The translations under genes and the position numbers were made by a program. Source: Phocoena phocoena (lineage: Eukaryota; Chordata; Mammalia; Artiodactyla; Phocoenidae). Taken from it: DNA of 64,000 nucleotides. The stretch spans positions 113,555,094 through 113,619,093 of the forward strand of contig NC_089225.1 in assembly GCF_963924675.1 (NCBI RefSeq), read 5' to 3'. Shown in pieces: positions 37,156 to 48,499 of this stretch (position 1 is the first letter of the stretch; the number at the start of each line of letters is the position of its first letter). Under the pieces are notes generated by a model. The model saw nothing but the letters and a program-made list of their open reading frames with translations, was not told where the DNA came from and did no database searches.

Positions 37156-40100
37156 CTATTCATTCTGGGCCCCTAAAAGCACAGCAGAGTTTGACTTGCA
37201 GTTAGAGAGTAACCGGTGTTGCTTCGTTACTATTATAAGCTTTAAACATCTACGGTTTTTTAAACAGAGCAGCCCCGGCCCTTCACAGCCCAGCGTCTGG
37301 GGGTGGCCGCCCAGCACCCACCTGTCCACCTTCCACCTGTCCCCACCGCTGGGCGCCTCAATCACGGCCTTTCTGTTCCGCCGACAAGCTGCGCTCGGTG
37401 GTTTCTTAATGATCCTGGTACGTGGCTTTCTATGTCAAATACATACCGGAGTTCATTCTTAAATTTCAATATCGTTAATCATCTAACATTCAGCATCTCA
37501 GAATTCAGAAATTTGCATTTCTACAATGGTGGCTTTGAAAAAAAGGACATAAATGCAAATGTTCCACAAACCGTATAAGAATTTTCAGAGAATTGCCAAA
37601 ACAAACCATCAATGCTCCATTGACAGTGAATTTTCTGAGCTCTTCATAACGACTGAGTATTCGTGATTTTTAAAAGACAAAACACAATTTGAGAATTTTT
37701 TCTTAAAAAGGAGGTTGAAAAAGAAGTCGTTATGTCTCCATGATTTCCAGAACAAACCTTGACTGATTAAGACCCAGATAATGATGGCGTGGAGGATCCG
37801 GGGCCAAGACGACTCAAGGGCTGCGACTGCAGCGCGGGTGCCCGGAGGAGCCTGGGGGACGCTCGCAGACAGGAAACGCACAGGGTGTTTCTGAACCTGC
37901 CCTTGAGAAAGCAGAAGCGGGCGGTACCAGGGGCCCGCGAGTACCTCCCACCCCAGGGTCCATCTGAACAATGAGGCTCCCCGCCGTCCCCCCAAGACAC
38001 CTGCATTCGGCACGACTTCGGGAACCCGGCTCCTCTCCCACTCTCCCCGCGCAGAACCCCAGGCCCGGCAGCCGCTGGGGACTCTCCATGCCTCCCAGAA
38101 ATGTCATGAACAAGCTCTTCTCCAGCTGCTCCCCGTCTTCCGATGGGCGTGATCACAGCCTCCATCTCCTGGCCTCAGCTCCCAGGACTCTGCCGGCCGC
38201 ACCTGCTGGCTCCACACCCCGCCTCCCGAAAGCCCAGGCCTGGGCCTCCCCGGGCCTTGTCCAAGGCCACTCCCGGCTCCCCAGCTCTCCTCCTGTGGCC
38301 CAGGGCCTCGCACAGGGTCCACGACCCACCCCCAGCAGCTCAGAATCAGTGTCTTCTTCGTGTTAATTGCAAGTCCTTAAAATTCACTTCTCCCCTTAAA
38401 ACTTCGCAGTATTCCTGAAACACTGAATCCTTGCAAAGCACAATTTAAATGATATAAAAATGTGTCTTTCTGAGATCATTTCTATATTAAAATATAACAC
38501 CCTTGGTGGCCAAACTGGTTGAAATAAACAGGCTCGAGATCCAACAAAGCAATACCAGGGCTCCGGCTCAGACCAGCGGAGGCCAAGAGCCTTCTCCTGG
38601 GAGACTTACAGGATTAGAACTTCACGAAGGCCTGAAGAAATCAAACTATGTTGAAACTCATTAATCACCAAGTTATTGTTGACACAGACTTTTTAGCTGC
38701 TTTTACGTGGACGGGGCATTTCAGATTGAAGAGGATACTAAGAAATCAGAGTATGGTCCAAATTAAAACACGGATCAGAAATATACAAGTTTCCCTCAAA
38801 ATAGTTATCCTGTTTTTAACACGATACGTGCCTCTTACCAAGATACAGGGAGGGGTGGGGCACCTGAATGACAGTCAGCCAGCTCTCCGTCGAGTGCGTG
38901 GTTTGGATGCCCACAACACAGGTCCAGGAGGCTCCGTACGGGGCTCCCTAAGGCTCACAGTCCCTCCTCCAGACTTGCTCTAAGCAGAAACGTTACTGCA
39001 AAGAAGGTGAGTTGCACCGGGTGGGGTGGGAGTGGCAGAAAGGTGGCCGAGCGACAGCGTCTGGTTCTCCTGTAAGCCAGCCGAGGCCCCCATATCCTAG
39101 CACAGTCCAACCACAAGGAACTCTACCGTGTTCATCTGAGGAAAACAAAGGAAGAGGGAGCAACAAAGGAGCCCGTGTCTGTCCTGCCAGCGGACGCACG
39201 GACTGTCTACAGTCGCTCAGTCCGGCCGGGCACTCGGCTTCGAAGCTGAGGCCCTGCGTCCTAGTAGCCCCCGACCACTTGGGCACATCTCAGCAGGGAA
39301 AGGCTTGGAGTGCTGGGGTGGACGGGAAGCACAACATCTCAGAGGCTCTTTTCAGTCTTCCTGCTCTCAAAGAAGAGTTCTCTTAGACTCAGTCAAGCCA
39401 GGCCCTTTCCTCAGGCTGCACGCACCATTAGAAATAGTTATCCAGAGCAATAAAACCCAACAGTTAACAGTTTTACGTCAGAGAACCAGGGCCTGGCTCT
39501 GGCAAAGTTCAGAAAGAACGGCAATAAAATCATAATGCGTACCTCACCCAACACCAGAGGGAGTGTTCAAGGCAAACGGGGGAGAGAAAAATTCTACACA
39601 TCAAATGAAAAGGTCGTTTTATCATCGGGCCGAAGCCAGCCGGCACTGCAAGCGTGAGAGGAGGGGCCCACAGCGGCTGGCCTCCCCCGGCCCGGCGCCG
39701 AGGGCCACACAGGAGCTGGCAGAGCCGCGGCTGGGACAAGGAGGCACCCAGGTGCCGCAGGGGGAGGGAGGGTGCGCGGCCAGGAGAGACGGGCACCGCA
39801 CGTCCCAGGGATGCAGAGACTGAAACAGGACTCGTCTGCTCGGGCTGAAGACAAGACAGAGAACGGCGAGAAATGCCTGTTCAGAAGAGCGAATTGAACA
39901 AGTCAGTATTAATTAGTTCTCTTCCTCCCTCAAATCCACTAAAATGACAAAAGATAAACATAAACGTGAAGGGATTCGCAGCAAGGCTAGACAGTGGGAA
40001 AGCAGTAGCGTCAACTGACAAGAAACCTGGAGGAATTTCCTAGAAAATGTACATCCCAGGGGGCCCAAGTGATGGGAGAACCATCACTGGTGAGCAGACC

Positions 40101-40686
40101 GTCGCCCCAGGCTGGCAACGGTCTTGTGGAGGAGGGGGTGTGCAGACCCACAGCTCAGCCCAAAACGGCCCGGGGGAAGCGGCAGGGCAGCCAGGGGTGG
40201 AGGGCGACCGACCCGGCCAGCGTGCCAGACCCTCGTGGTGGCAGACACTGTTTGCAGTCCCTTGCTGCAGCTCCAGGGGCTGCTCGGGGAAGGAGAGCGG
40301 GCCCCTGAAGGAGAGCTTCGGGCCCCAAGCGCACCACTCCCTACATCAGAGGGAAGAGGAGGGAAGAGGCTCAGGCCACAAGGCAGCCCTGCCTCGCCAG
40401 CTCCACCCACTGAGAGAGACAGAGCTTCCAGCGTCAAGAACGACGCACACACACCAGGCAGGACACGACGGCAGTCAACAGCCACGGGTGAACTCCCCAC
40501 GTGAGACACAGGACTCTGGGAAGGAGAAAAAAGCAAAACCCAACTAGATCTCTGCTGTTCACAGGGACCAGGCTTGTGAGGGTAAGAAAAGTGGGTGGAG
40601 AAGCGTTTCTCAGCCCAAAGAAACCAAGGGCAGAAATACTTTTAGGAGACTGATTAACTTTGGGGCGAAGAAACATGAAACAAAGA
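37156..40686. other. Intronic sequence without a recognised element
   Basis: Alternating AT-rich (37.4-37.8, 38.4-38.85 kb) and GC-rich parts. The AT-rich parts look unique. Open frames at 40047-40547 and elsewhere have no recognised domain. Confidence 0.4.
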
Positions 40687-40748
40687 GAAATACATTGTAT
40701 TTTGTTAAGAGAACAGGGAAATACGTTGTATTTTATTAAGAGACCAGG
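40687..40748. repeat. 31-bp tandem duplication
   Basis: Two adjacent 31-bp copies beginning GAAATAC(A/G)TTGTATTTT, at 40687-40717 and 40718-40748, differ at only three positions. This is a local duplication outside any recognised repeat. Confidence 0.9.
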
Positions 40749-41015
40749 GCCACCAAGAGATAACAGTCATTAGTTTTTTAGCGCTGAAAAACACACTGGA
40801 ATACATAAAGCCAAAAAACGGTCCATAAAATGGTCTTTTTGTAAAAAGAATATTACAAACTAGAATCATAATGGAAAGCACACATTTCTCTAGAAATCGA
40901 GGAGACAAAAAAGATAAAGCCATACTGATTTAGATAACTCAATTAACTTAATATGTATAGACAAAATAACATATAGAGAAAAAAATACACACATATACTC
41001 CTATGTATAAATATA

Positions 41016-41241
41016 TTTGACACTTGAACAACACGGGATTGAACTGTGCAAACCACTTATGGTGGATTTTTTCATAGTAAGTACCACGCCATCCGTGATG
41101 GGTTGAATTCCCGGACAGGGAATTGCAGACACGGAGGAGCCAGCTGTGGATGCAGGGAGCTGACTATAAATTACACGTGGATATTCGACTGTGGACAGGC
41201 TCGGCACCCCTGACCCCTGTGCTGTTTGAGGGTCAACTGTA
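41016..41241. mobile_element. Tigger-like MITE
   Basis: Left end TTGACACTTGAACAACACGG and right end GCTGTTTGAGGGTCAACTGT are imperfect inverted repeats. The interior (GGTGGATTTTTTCATAGTAA, GGGTTGAATTCCCGGAC, GAGCCAGCTGTGGATG) matches the common mammalian MITE with the 'cagttgacccttgaacaac' terminus. No coding capacity. Confidence 0.82.
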
Positions 41242-41269
41242 TGTAATACTTATGAATGAGAAAACTTTA

Positions 41270-41790
41270 CATACAGTATTGATGTATACATAGAGACTTC
41301 TTTAGACCAAAAAAAAAAAAAAACCAACAACAACAAGAAGAAAGAAAAAAATAAGGGAAAAAAGAGTACTCTTTCTCTTCAAATGCCCGGTGGCATGTAC
41401 GAGATTTGATTACATCTATGGCAGCTCATGCAAAAACAGTGCACCCCCATGTGTACAGGAATGTAAATTCAAACAATAATTTCTCCCGAGACTGCTGACA
41501 AGAATGAAATAGACTGAATTCACCTAGTGCAGGTGCCAATGACGGAAAGTATCTATGTTCAAAAACTACAATTAAGAAAAGCTGAGGCAGAGTTTCTGGA
41601 GCAATTTGAGAGTAACCTTAGAAGTTTTACATGCACATGCCCACCAACCCAGCAATTCTACCTCTTGGAATTGATCCAGTGGAGATACTTATAGAAGTGT
41701 AAGTTCAAAATATATGTATATAATAATTGTTTGATGCCGGTTTGGGGCTGTTATAAATACTGCTGCAGCCACATACCACGTAAATATCCA
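41270..41790 (+). mobile_element. Probable old L1 3' fragment
   Basis: CCAGCAATTCTACCTCTTGG then AATTGATCCAGTGGAG and the preceding GAGCAATTTGAGAGTAACCT fit the L1ME 3' region. An A-rich run (41310-41360) precedes it. Confidence 0.45.
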
Positions 41791-42439
41791 TCTTCGAGCT
41801 ACCAAAAGTAAGTCCGTCTGATGCTCGAACTGCACTAAAACGGAAAAAATAAAACAGAGCCCCAGAGACAGAACGCTTACACTCTGTTAAAACTGACACA
41901 CACACCCTACCTGTTCAGACACAGGAGAAAGGCATGTCCCCAACTCTGAGCGGGAGGGAGAGTCCACGGTCTACCTCACCCACTTCCATCCAGACTGCTG
42001 AATTCTGTTTGACACTTTGTATCAAGCAATACAGGAACGATTTAAATCAATAAAGCCTCTTCATACCTAAATATAACCGGGAATCCTGCTCTCGGGAGCT
42101 TCAGACAACTCTGATCGGGCCAAGGAGAGGGGTGTGAACGTGCGGGGGGCCAATCCCCAAGGGAGAGACCACACCAAGCCCCGCCCCTCTCTGCTGAGCC
42201 GGACCCCCAGCCGCACTGACGGATGCGGTGCCTCAAGGATGCCCTGCACCTGCCCAGGCAGACTCAGGACAACTGACAGCTAAGTGGCCCAAGGCCACGC
42301 TGCGCTGGACGGTGCGGCGGGACAAGGCAGGGCTCCCAGCTTGGTCGGAACGAGCACGGTGACTCTGCGACGGGGGAGACGGGGGAGGAGGAGCCCCGAA
42401 CGCGTGTGTCCGCAACACGCTTCTGAAGCTGAGAGCCAC
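41791..42439. other. Intronic sequence without a recognised element
   Basis: CpG-rich from 42.1 to 42.45 kb (for example GGACGGTGCGGCGGGACA). No splice-bounded exon. Confidence 0.4.
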
Positions 42440-42600
42440 GCAAACGTGGCTCCCGGCCCCATCTGGCCACTTACTAGCCCTGTGACCTGGAGCAAGTCAC
42501 TTCGTCCCACCAGGTGGGAGACGTTTAGGGCCTAGTGAGGAGTCAATGCGCATAAGACGCTTAGTGCAGCGCCTAATAAAAAGCCTCGGGCACCAGGAGC
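42440..42600 (+). repeat. MIR SINE
   Basis: GGCCACTTACTAGCCCTGTG then ACCTGGAGCAAGTCACTTCG is the MIR core; GCTTAGTGCAGCGCCTAATA fits its 3' part. Confidence 0.75.
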
Positions 42601-42974
42601 GATGCCCCTTGGCCACCACTGATGGGCACCGATCGTGCTTCTTCTCAGAGTCGGACCAGAGGCCCTCCCACCCGCACGGCCCCCAAAAACAGAGCAGCCG
42701 GAGACGAAGACCGCAAGTGGACGCGTACCCGTCACCTCCCTGAAGCACCAGAGAAACGGGTGCCGCTCAAGTCGGCATGCAGGTCCGGGCCGAGGCTGGA
42801 CCCCACGTCTCCGTGAGGCCCTCCTCAGCCTTCCGCCACTGAGACGAAGAGCAGCCTACTGTGCCCTCGGGGCCGTCGTAAACCGACGGCGGTCATGATG
42901 GAGGACCCAGTGGGAGACCCAGGACCAGCTGTGAGGGCAGCGCGTCCGCCAAGAGGACCCAGGGCCCCGCTTAC

Positions 42975-43216
42975 CTGGATGGCTTTGGGAGCTCATTGCG
43001 AGCAGCGGCTTCTCCTTTAAGGGATTCAAAAGGGCTCAAAACTTCCACATGAACGGGTACTCCAAAGAGCCCCAGGGTCCCACCGGCACATACAAATCCA
43101 GCGACGCGCACGGCTGGTCCACGGCCACGAAAACTCCCCGTCTCGCCGACCACGTAGTGGGCCCAGTAATCCAAAGGAGGGCAGGGGTCTCCCCGGGCTC
43201 TCAGGAGACGACCTGT
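42975..43216 (-). CDS. HDAC4: HDAC4 exon with the start codon (5' UTR plus first 22 coding bases)
   Basis: HDAC4 is a class IIa histone deacetylase that shuttles between nucleus and cytoplasm and represses MEF2-driven transcription. Seen: on the minus strand the exon follows a pyrimidine-rich acceptor ending in CCCCAG, with a CTAAC branch-point match about 26 bases upstream, and ends CATCCAG|GTAAGC. The ATG is at 42996-42994 with G at -3. It opens seven codons, MSSQSHP, plus the first base of codon 8 (phase 1). Known: HDAC4 begins with these residues and codon 8 is Asp (GAT), so a leading G fits the split codon. The frame has a TGA 14 codons upstream, so no longer N-terminus is possible through this exon. 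The first 220 nt are therefore 5' UTR. A different frame is open for 104 codons across the exon, which I treat as a shadow. The identification rests on recall of the HDAC4 N-terminus plus the splice architecture. The next exon is not in the window. Confidence 0.88.
43026..43091 (-). promoter_or_regulatory. Upstream ORF 1 in the HDAC4 5' UTR (21 codons)
   Basis: On the minus strand an ATG at 43091-43089 opens 21 codons and stops at TGA 43028-43026, about 30 nt before the HDAC4 ATG. It is in a different frame from HDAC4. The sequence is direct; a role in lowering translation of the main ORF is inference. Confidence 0.6.
43036..43050 (-). promoter_or_regulatory. Upstream ORF 2 in the HDAC4 5' UTR (4 codons, MWKF)
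   Basis: A minimal ORF, ATG TGG AAG TTT TGA, lies in the same frame as HDAC4 and inside uORF1 in another frame. Its stop is 39 nt before the HDAC4 start, a spacing at which re-initiation is conceivable. Function is inferred. Confidence 0.55.
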
Positions 43217-43250
43217 CTGGGGAGAGAAAGGGGAGGCTTCGGTTAGGAGG
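43217..43250 (-). promoter_or_regulatory. Branch point, polypyrimidine tract and 3' splice site of the HDAC4 start-codon exon
   Basis: Read on the minus strand: CCTCCTAACC, then a run almost free of purines ending in TTTCTCTCCCCAG at 43217. The A of CTAAC lies about 26 bases before the AG, in the normal branch-site range. A second AG four bases into the exon has no tract of its own, so 43216 is chosen as the first exon base. Confidence 0.75.
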
Positions 43251-43629
43251 TGAAGGCCCCCCGGACACCACATGAAATCAATCATTCACACTCCACCCCC
43301 GTCTCTACCATGGATTGCTACAGCACTCACGTGGAACCATCACTTGAAAATTGTACAAACTACTTGGACGTTTTGTTAGTAAATGTATGTAAATACGTGT
43401 AACAGCGTATCTGTGGCACAACCTCGACACTGAGGACGGAAAACATTTTAAACAAGAAATCACTTTAAGCCCACTCCCCACACACACATTTTTTCATTTT
43501 CGCTATATCCCCGACTATTCCTATTTTACGTAGCGGCAATCTTAGAGTTTAAGTTTAAATTCAGCTTCCCTCACTTATACCCTAAATCATTCCCCAGGTT
43601 TCCATCTTCCTAATAACCATTTCCTCAAT
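43251..43629. other. Intronic sequence just upstream of the HDAC4 exon
   Basis: Mixed composition, no recognised repeat and no second exon. Confidence 0.45.
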
Positions 43630-43880
43630 TTATTTCCATTTTCTGATCGTAAAAGTAAAACCTGCTCATCACAGGAAGTATTTAAAAAGTGATCCGTGAT
43701 GCCGTGACACAGAGGCAAACACTTGGTAATACTGTGATGCATTTCCTTGCCGTCCTTCTTCTTCGCCTTTCGCCCATACTGGCTACTAGCCCTACTGCTG
43801 GACACCCTATTCCCTTTGCTGACACGACAGTCAGGCATTTTCCAATGTCATGAACAACTCCTGGTTAACAGCGCTTTGAA
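43630..43880. repeat. Ancient interspersed repeat, unnamed
   Basis: GTAAAAGTAAAACCTGCTCA, ATGCATTTCCTTGCCGTCCT and GGCATTTTCCAATGTCATGA have the order of a common old mammalian repeat ('ggtgtatttccttccagtc ... gcattttcccatgtcatt'). The family name is uncertain. Confidence 0.4.
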
Positions 43881-44504
43881 GGCCGTTTCCCTCTGCGTCT
43901 GTGACGGAGCTGCCTGCCGCCTCCCTGGGAGGACCTGCTCCTCCCCCACTCCAGGTGGCTCTGATGAGCTCTGCCAATCACAGGTCCGTCCCCAGATGGG
44001 AGGGTGGCACGTAACATAAGCCTAGCTCATCAAATCCTCTTCCCAAGACCACCCTCTTCCATAGATCACAGGCACCTAACAGAGGAGGAGCCCAAAGAAA
44101 CCAGGGTACGAATTCCCACCGCCAAGCGTCTGCCTCTGTGGGATGGCGTCACCAGTGACTTTTTAAATATTTTGCTGTGATGAGCGTGTTTTCCTTTACA
44201 ATCGGAATACAGAGATAAACTGAGGAAATGGTAATTATGAACGTCCTCCTACTGGCCTTGGCTCAGGGGTCCTCTGAGGCCTATCACCCGCTCCTTTAGT
44301 AGTGAGACAAATTCCTGTTCTTGATTATTCAAGGATTTTCTTTTTCCCCCTATTGCTTATAACCAAAGAACCCTAACCCATTCATCATGTAAAGGATTAA
44401 ACCCCAATTATACGTTATCTATAATTCTGTGATTAATATCTTTCTGATTACTGTTCTATATCTGTCTATTTCCTTAGGAAACACAGTATCTTATTTATTT
44501 ATCT

Positions 44505-44997
44505 CTTAAATGGACAAAGAAGATGTGGCATATATATATATGGAATAGTAGCCATAAAAGGTGAATGAAATAATGCCATTCGCAGCAACACGGATGAACC
44601 TAGAGATGATCCTACTAAGTGAAGTAAGTCAGAAAGACAAATATCATGTGACATCACTTATATGTGGAATCTAAACTATGACACGAACGAACTTATCTAC
44701 AAAACAGAAACAGACGCACAGACATAGAGAACAAGTCGTTGCCAAGCAGGGGAGAGGGGAGGGATGGAGTGGGAGGCTGGGATTAGCAGATGAAAACTAT
44801 TATATATAGAATGGATAAACAACAAGGTCCTACTGTATAGCACAGGGAACTATATTCAATATTCTGCGATAAACCGGAATGGAAAAGAACATGAAAAAGA
44901 ATACATATATGTATAACTGAGTCACTTTGCTGTACAGCAGAAATTCATACAACATGGTAAATCAACTACACTTCAATAAAATTTTAGAAAAAAATGG
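44505..44997 (+). mobile_element. 5'-truncated cetartiodactyl L1 3' end
   Basis: AACACGGATGAACCTAGAGA, GTGAAGTAAGTCAGAAAGAC, ATAAACAACAAGGTCCTACT, TAACTGAGTCACTTTGCTGT and TAAATCAACTACACTTCAAT then AAAATTTTAG are the standard order for the L1 3' end. Less diverged than the other L1 pieces. Target-site duplication not clear. Confidence 0.92.
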
Positions 44998-45911
44998 AAT
45001 TTTTATTCATCTCCTGATCAGAAAGGAACACCATTGTCTTGAAAGCAATGCAGATGGTATATTTTGCAAAAGCCTGCAAGCCTCGGATGGCTCTGTATCC
45101 TTCACACAAAAATCACAACTTGGCTGGGTATAAAAGTCTTGGATCACAAATATTTCTCCCTCAAAATCTTAGCCACTGCCCCACCCTCAGATACAGAAAA
45201 CCCTGGCCCAGCAAAGCAGCACTTCCTTTCCAGGGAACCTTTGGGGCTGAGTTCTGAGGCTTTCTTCTGTCTGGATTCTGTGAGGATTTTTTTTTTTTAC
45301 TTTAATCTTGAAATTCAAAAATGATGTCAGAAGATGTATGGTCAGTCTCTTTCCCTTTATTTTGTTCCAAACATGAACCTTTCAATACACACAGGTCTTT
45401 TTCTCTGCTCAGGAAAATGCTCTTCAATCACGTTTTGACAACTGTTTTGTTACGTTTGTTTTGTCATCTCCAGAGCTTCCCACACCGTCTGGCTGAAACC
45501 TCCCCATCGTATCTGGCCTCTCTCAGCACCGGCACATCGTCGTTTACTCTGCATCCCAAGAGGCTTCGCCAGTGTGTTCTCCACAGCACTGCTCCTAGTT
45601 TCCATGATATCCGTTTTATTCCTATGGCTTTTCATACAGATTTTGACTAAACCTTAAGCTCTTTGTTTCAAACGTTTCCCTTTACAGCTCATTCCATTAT
45701 CTTTTCCTCTCAGCTGATTCCCTCCTCATGACCTTCTGTTCTGTTTGTCTTCCTAGTCAAAGTCTTTTCGAAATTTCTTTTTTCTGATTCTGACTATAAA
45801 TTGTTTTCAGAGGTATATCTGTCTTCTGCCTTTCAGGATAGCTCCCTTTCCCCCACATTCTGGGATACCTTTTAAGACCCCATGGTGGGGATTATTTATT
45901 TATCCTCAAAT
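44998..45911. repeat. Probable ancient LINE-like repeat
   Basis: T-rich. ACTTGGCTGGGTATAAAAGT then CTTGGATCACAAATATT and later TCAGGATAGCTCCC recall a widespread old mammalian repeat ('tggctggcatagaattattggctcac'), but divergence prevents naming. Confidence 0.35.
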
Positions 45912-45930
45912 AAGAATAGCTGTGGTCCAG

Positions 45931-46192
45931 GGACTTCCCAGGTGGTCCAGTGGTTAAGACTGCACTCCCAATGCAGGGGGCCCAGGTATGATCCCTGGTC
46001 AGGGAACTAGATCCCACATGCCACAACTAAAAAAAGATTCTGCATGCCACAACTAAAGATTCCGCAGGCCGCAACCGAAGACCCTGCGTGACGCAACTAA
46101 AAGACCTCACACACAGCAACAAAGATCCCATGTGCCGCAACTAAGACCCAGCACAGCCAAATAAATAAATATTAAAAAAAAAAAAAAAAAAA
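45931..46192 (+). mobile_element. CHR-family SINE with 19-bp target-site duplication
   Basis: Starts GGACTTCCCAGGTGGTCCAG, with head GGTATGATCCCTGGTCAGGG, then repeated TGCCACAACTAAA-type units and AGACCCAGCACAGCC, (AAAT)n and poly-A. AAGAATAGCTGTGGTCCAG occurs at 45912-45930 and 46193-46211. Confidence 0.97.
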
Positions 46193-46211
46193 AAGAATAG
46201 CTGTGGTCCAG

Positions 46212-47017
46212 ACCTGAGTTTTGCCCAAAGACTGTCCTCTGCTCCTACCCCCTCCTCTGTCTACTGCAATAGTGGCTAAAACGCTTCTCAGAGCCACCCC
46301 CTCTGCAGCTGACATGCACAGCCCAGAACCAAACGGCTAGTGTCCAGCAGGCTTTCACCTAGTGCGAGGCTGCCAGACTGAGACGGCTCTCTTCCCAGAT
46401 GCAGACTGAACAGAACACAGAAGCTTCTGCTATAATACAATATATACGCTCCGGAAGAACCTCACACTCCAAAAACCTGCATACTAAAACTACCTGGGCT
46501 TATGAAAAAAAAAAAAGAAGGTTGGAGCAGACTATTCAAAACTGCAATTTAATAACCAGGGTACTACAAAAATCAACACTAACTCTAATGTTTAAAGTAC
46601 CATAGTTTAAAAAAGGACATGTAAAATTCCTAATAAATAAAAAGTCCTTATAAAAGGTGGGAACGGTTTGATGAGAGAGGTTAAAAGGAAGAATTGAAGC
46701 TTCTGAGCTATGGAATCGGGGACAGAACATACAAAGATGGAGAAAACCGTGCAATAAGCATTTTCGAGAAGGCGCAATCCGCCGAAACAAGCAAGAGGCA
46801 GAGCTGAGGTGGTGGGAGGAAGGTGCACACAGACACAGGGCATCCCTCCAGGGTCACCACGTCCAGCCTGCGGGTGTCCTTAACGGTCAAACCCCGTTCC
46901 TTGATGGTAAGAAGCATCAATGAAGCAGGAAGAATCCAGTGTGACCCAGCTCGACTTCTGCATTACACTGACACCTCTCCCCCATGTACCAGTAGGACAT
47001 GAGCTACTTCAAGTCAT
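46212..47017. other. Intronic sequence without a recognised element
   Basis: Mixed composition, with an A-rich run at 46505-46520. No exon or known repeat seen. Confidence 0.4.
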
Positions 47018-47031
47018 AAGAACATGCCTTG

Positions 47032-47224
47032 GGACTTCCCTGGCAGTCCAGCAGTTAAGACTCCACCTTCCAATGCAGGGGCTGTGGGTTCGATCCTTGG
47101 TAGGGGAGCTAAGATCCCACATGCCTCACAGCCAAAAAACTAAAACATAAAACAAAAGCAACACTGTAACAAATTCAACAAAGACTTTAAAAATGGTCCA
47201 CACCAAAAAAAAAATCTTTAAAAA
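47032..47224 (+). mobile_element. CHR-family SINE with LINE-like tail
   Basis: GGACTTCCCTGGCAGTCCAG, tRNA head GGGTTCGATCCTTGGTAGGG, then the tail AACACTGTAACAAATTCAAC then AAAGACTTTAAAAATGG. AAGAACATGCCTTG is duplicated at 47018-47031 and 47225-47238. Confidence 0.96.
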
Positions 47225-47284
47225 AAGAACATGCCTTGTTACAGGGCGGGATGTACATGAAAGAACCTATACAACCCCAGTGGG

Positions 47285-47705
47285 CTCATTTCCTACGGCT
47301 TAATATGTATAGACAAAGGACCACAGACTGAGCGGTTTAAAAACCACAGAAGTGTATCGTTCACAGTCTGGAGGCAAGAAAGTTTCGGAAGTCTGAAACC
47401 CAGGTGTCAGTGAGGCCGTCCCGAAGGCCGCGGGGAAACCCCTCCCGGCCTCCTCCAGCCTCCGGCAGTTGTGGGATCTTGGGCTGGCAGCTGCAGGGCT
47501 CCAACCCTGCTTTCTCCCGTGGGTCTGCCTCCACGCGGCCGTCTTCTTAGAAGGGCACAGTCACAGCGGGTTAGGGGCTCAACCGACTTCATCTTAACGA
47601 GTTACACCTGCAAAGACCCCATTCCCAAATGAGTTCACACTCTGAGGTACTGGGGGTCAGGATTTCAATACAACGTTTGGGTGGGGGGAGACACAATCCA
47701 ACACC
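47285..47705. repeat. Ancient interspersed repeat, unnamed
   Basis: AGACTGAGCGGTTTAAAAAC then ACAGTCTGGAGGCAAG and, 250 bases on, TTACACCTGCAAAGACCCCA and GGGGGAGACACAATCCAACA match both ends of a common old mammalian repeat ('cttaaaacaacac ... cagttctggaggtcagaag'). Its class is uncertain to me. Confidence 0.55.
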
Positions 47706-48204
47706 TAACGCCCAGTACGCACTGCACCCAGGCCTCTTCCCTGACAGGTCCCCTACCCGCCTCGCCAGCGCTGTGTGAACCCGGATGGTCCCAGAGAGGA
47801 ATATGCCTCCGTCACTTCACAATCCCCTGCACCATAACCAGACCGCACTCCACGTAGGCCAGCTCCTCAGGGTGCTCTCAACACCGTGAGGCGGACAGGC
47901 ACGGGGTCTGGAAAGCAGCCCCCTGCAGCATAGGGACGGACGCCCAGCGTCCTGGCTGGGTCAGCGGGTGACTCTGTAAGTCCCAGGGGAGACAGTGGGG
48001 CAGGGGATCTCCCTCTCAGCTCTCAGCTGAACCTCCAGCTGCATCATTTAGCCCAGTTCCTCCGACCTCAGCCACACCAGGTCTATCAGGAGACTCTGCA
48101 CCCTGGGTCTCTGAGAGGAGCCATAAACTTCTGGTCAGTTGTTGGCTGGCAGTCCAGCTCACAGCTGAGAGCGCTGGCATGAGAGCCAAGGCCACCAGCA
48201 TCCT
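47706..48204. other. Intronic sequence without a recognised element
   Basis: GC-rich, no exon or known repeat seen. Confidence 0.4.
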
Positions 48205-48440
48205 GGGCTCCAGGTGTGAATCTCAGGTCACATTTTAATACGAACATGACCTTGAGCGAGCAGCCAGACCTCTCTCTGCCCCACCTCCTAACCTATGGGA
48301 ATGGGGATGAGATGGGAAACAGCACTGTGACCATCACAGGAGCTGTAAGGACTAAATGCGTTAGCACGGGAGAAGCACCGCGACAGGGCTGGCACACGGT
48401 TAACATCCAAATACTAGCTATTGATCCGATCATTATTTAT
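48205..48440 (+). repeat. MIR SINE, nearly full length
   Basis: GTGTGAATCTCAGGTCACAT, CATGACCTTGAGCGAGCAGC, ATGGGAATGGGGATGAGATG, AGGACTAAATGCGTTAGCAC and CTGGCACACGGTTAACAT follow MIR order across about 235 bp. Confidence 0.78.
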
Positions 48441-48499
48441 CTTAAACCAAAAGCTTCTAATAAAGTTTTGACAATTTCCCTGGGGACGGTCAGAATTCT

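Larger units (their letters stand above)
1..42974 (-). other. HDAC4: HDAC4 intron downstream of the start-codon exon (partial)
   Basis: It starts with the GTAAGC donor at 42974 and runs leftwards past the window start. I looked on the minus strand for the following HDAC4 coding exon (residues DGLSGRD onward) and for the glutamine-rich coiled-coil exons and found neither, so the intron is longer than 42 kb. The content is repeats, minisatellites and unmarked intronic sequence. Confidence 0.8.

Noticed and set aside
1..42974. Further HDAC4 coding exons
   Set aside because: No minus-strand sequence fits the next HDAC4 exon or the glutamine-rich coiled-coil exons.
42971..43285. 104-codon minus-strand frame over the HDAC4 exon
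   Set aside because: Its frame differs from that of the MSSQSHP start and it runs through the splice donor; it is 5' UTR read in the wrong frame.
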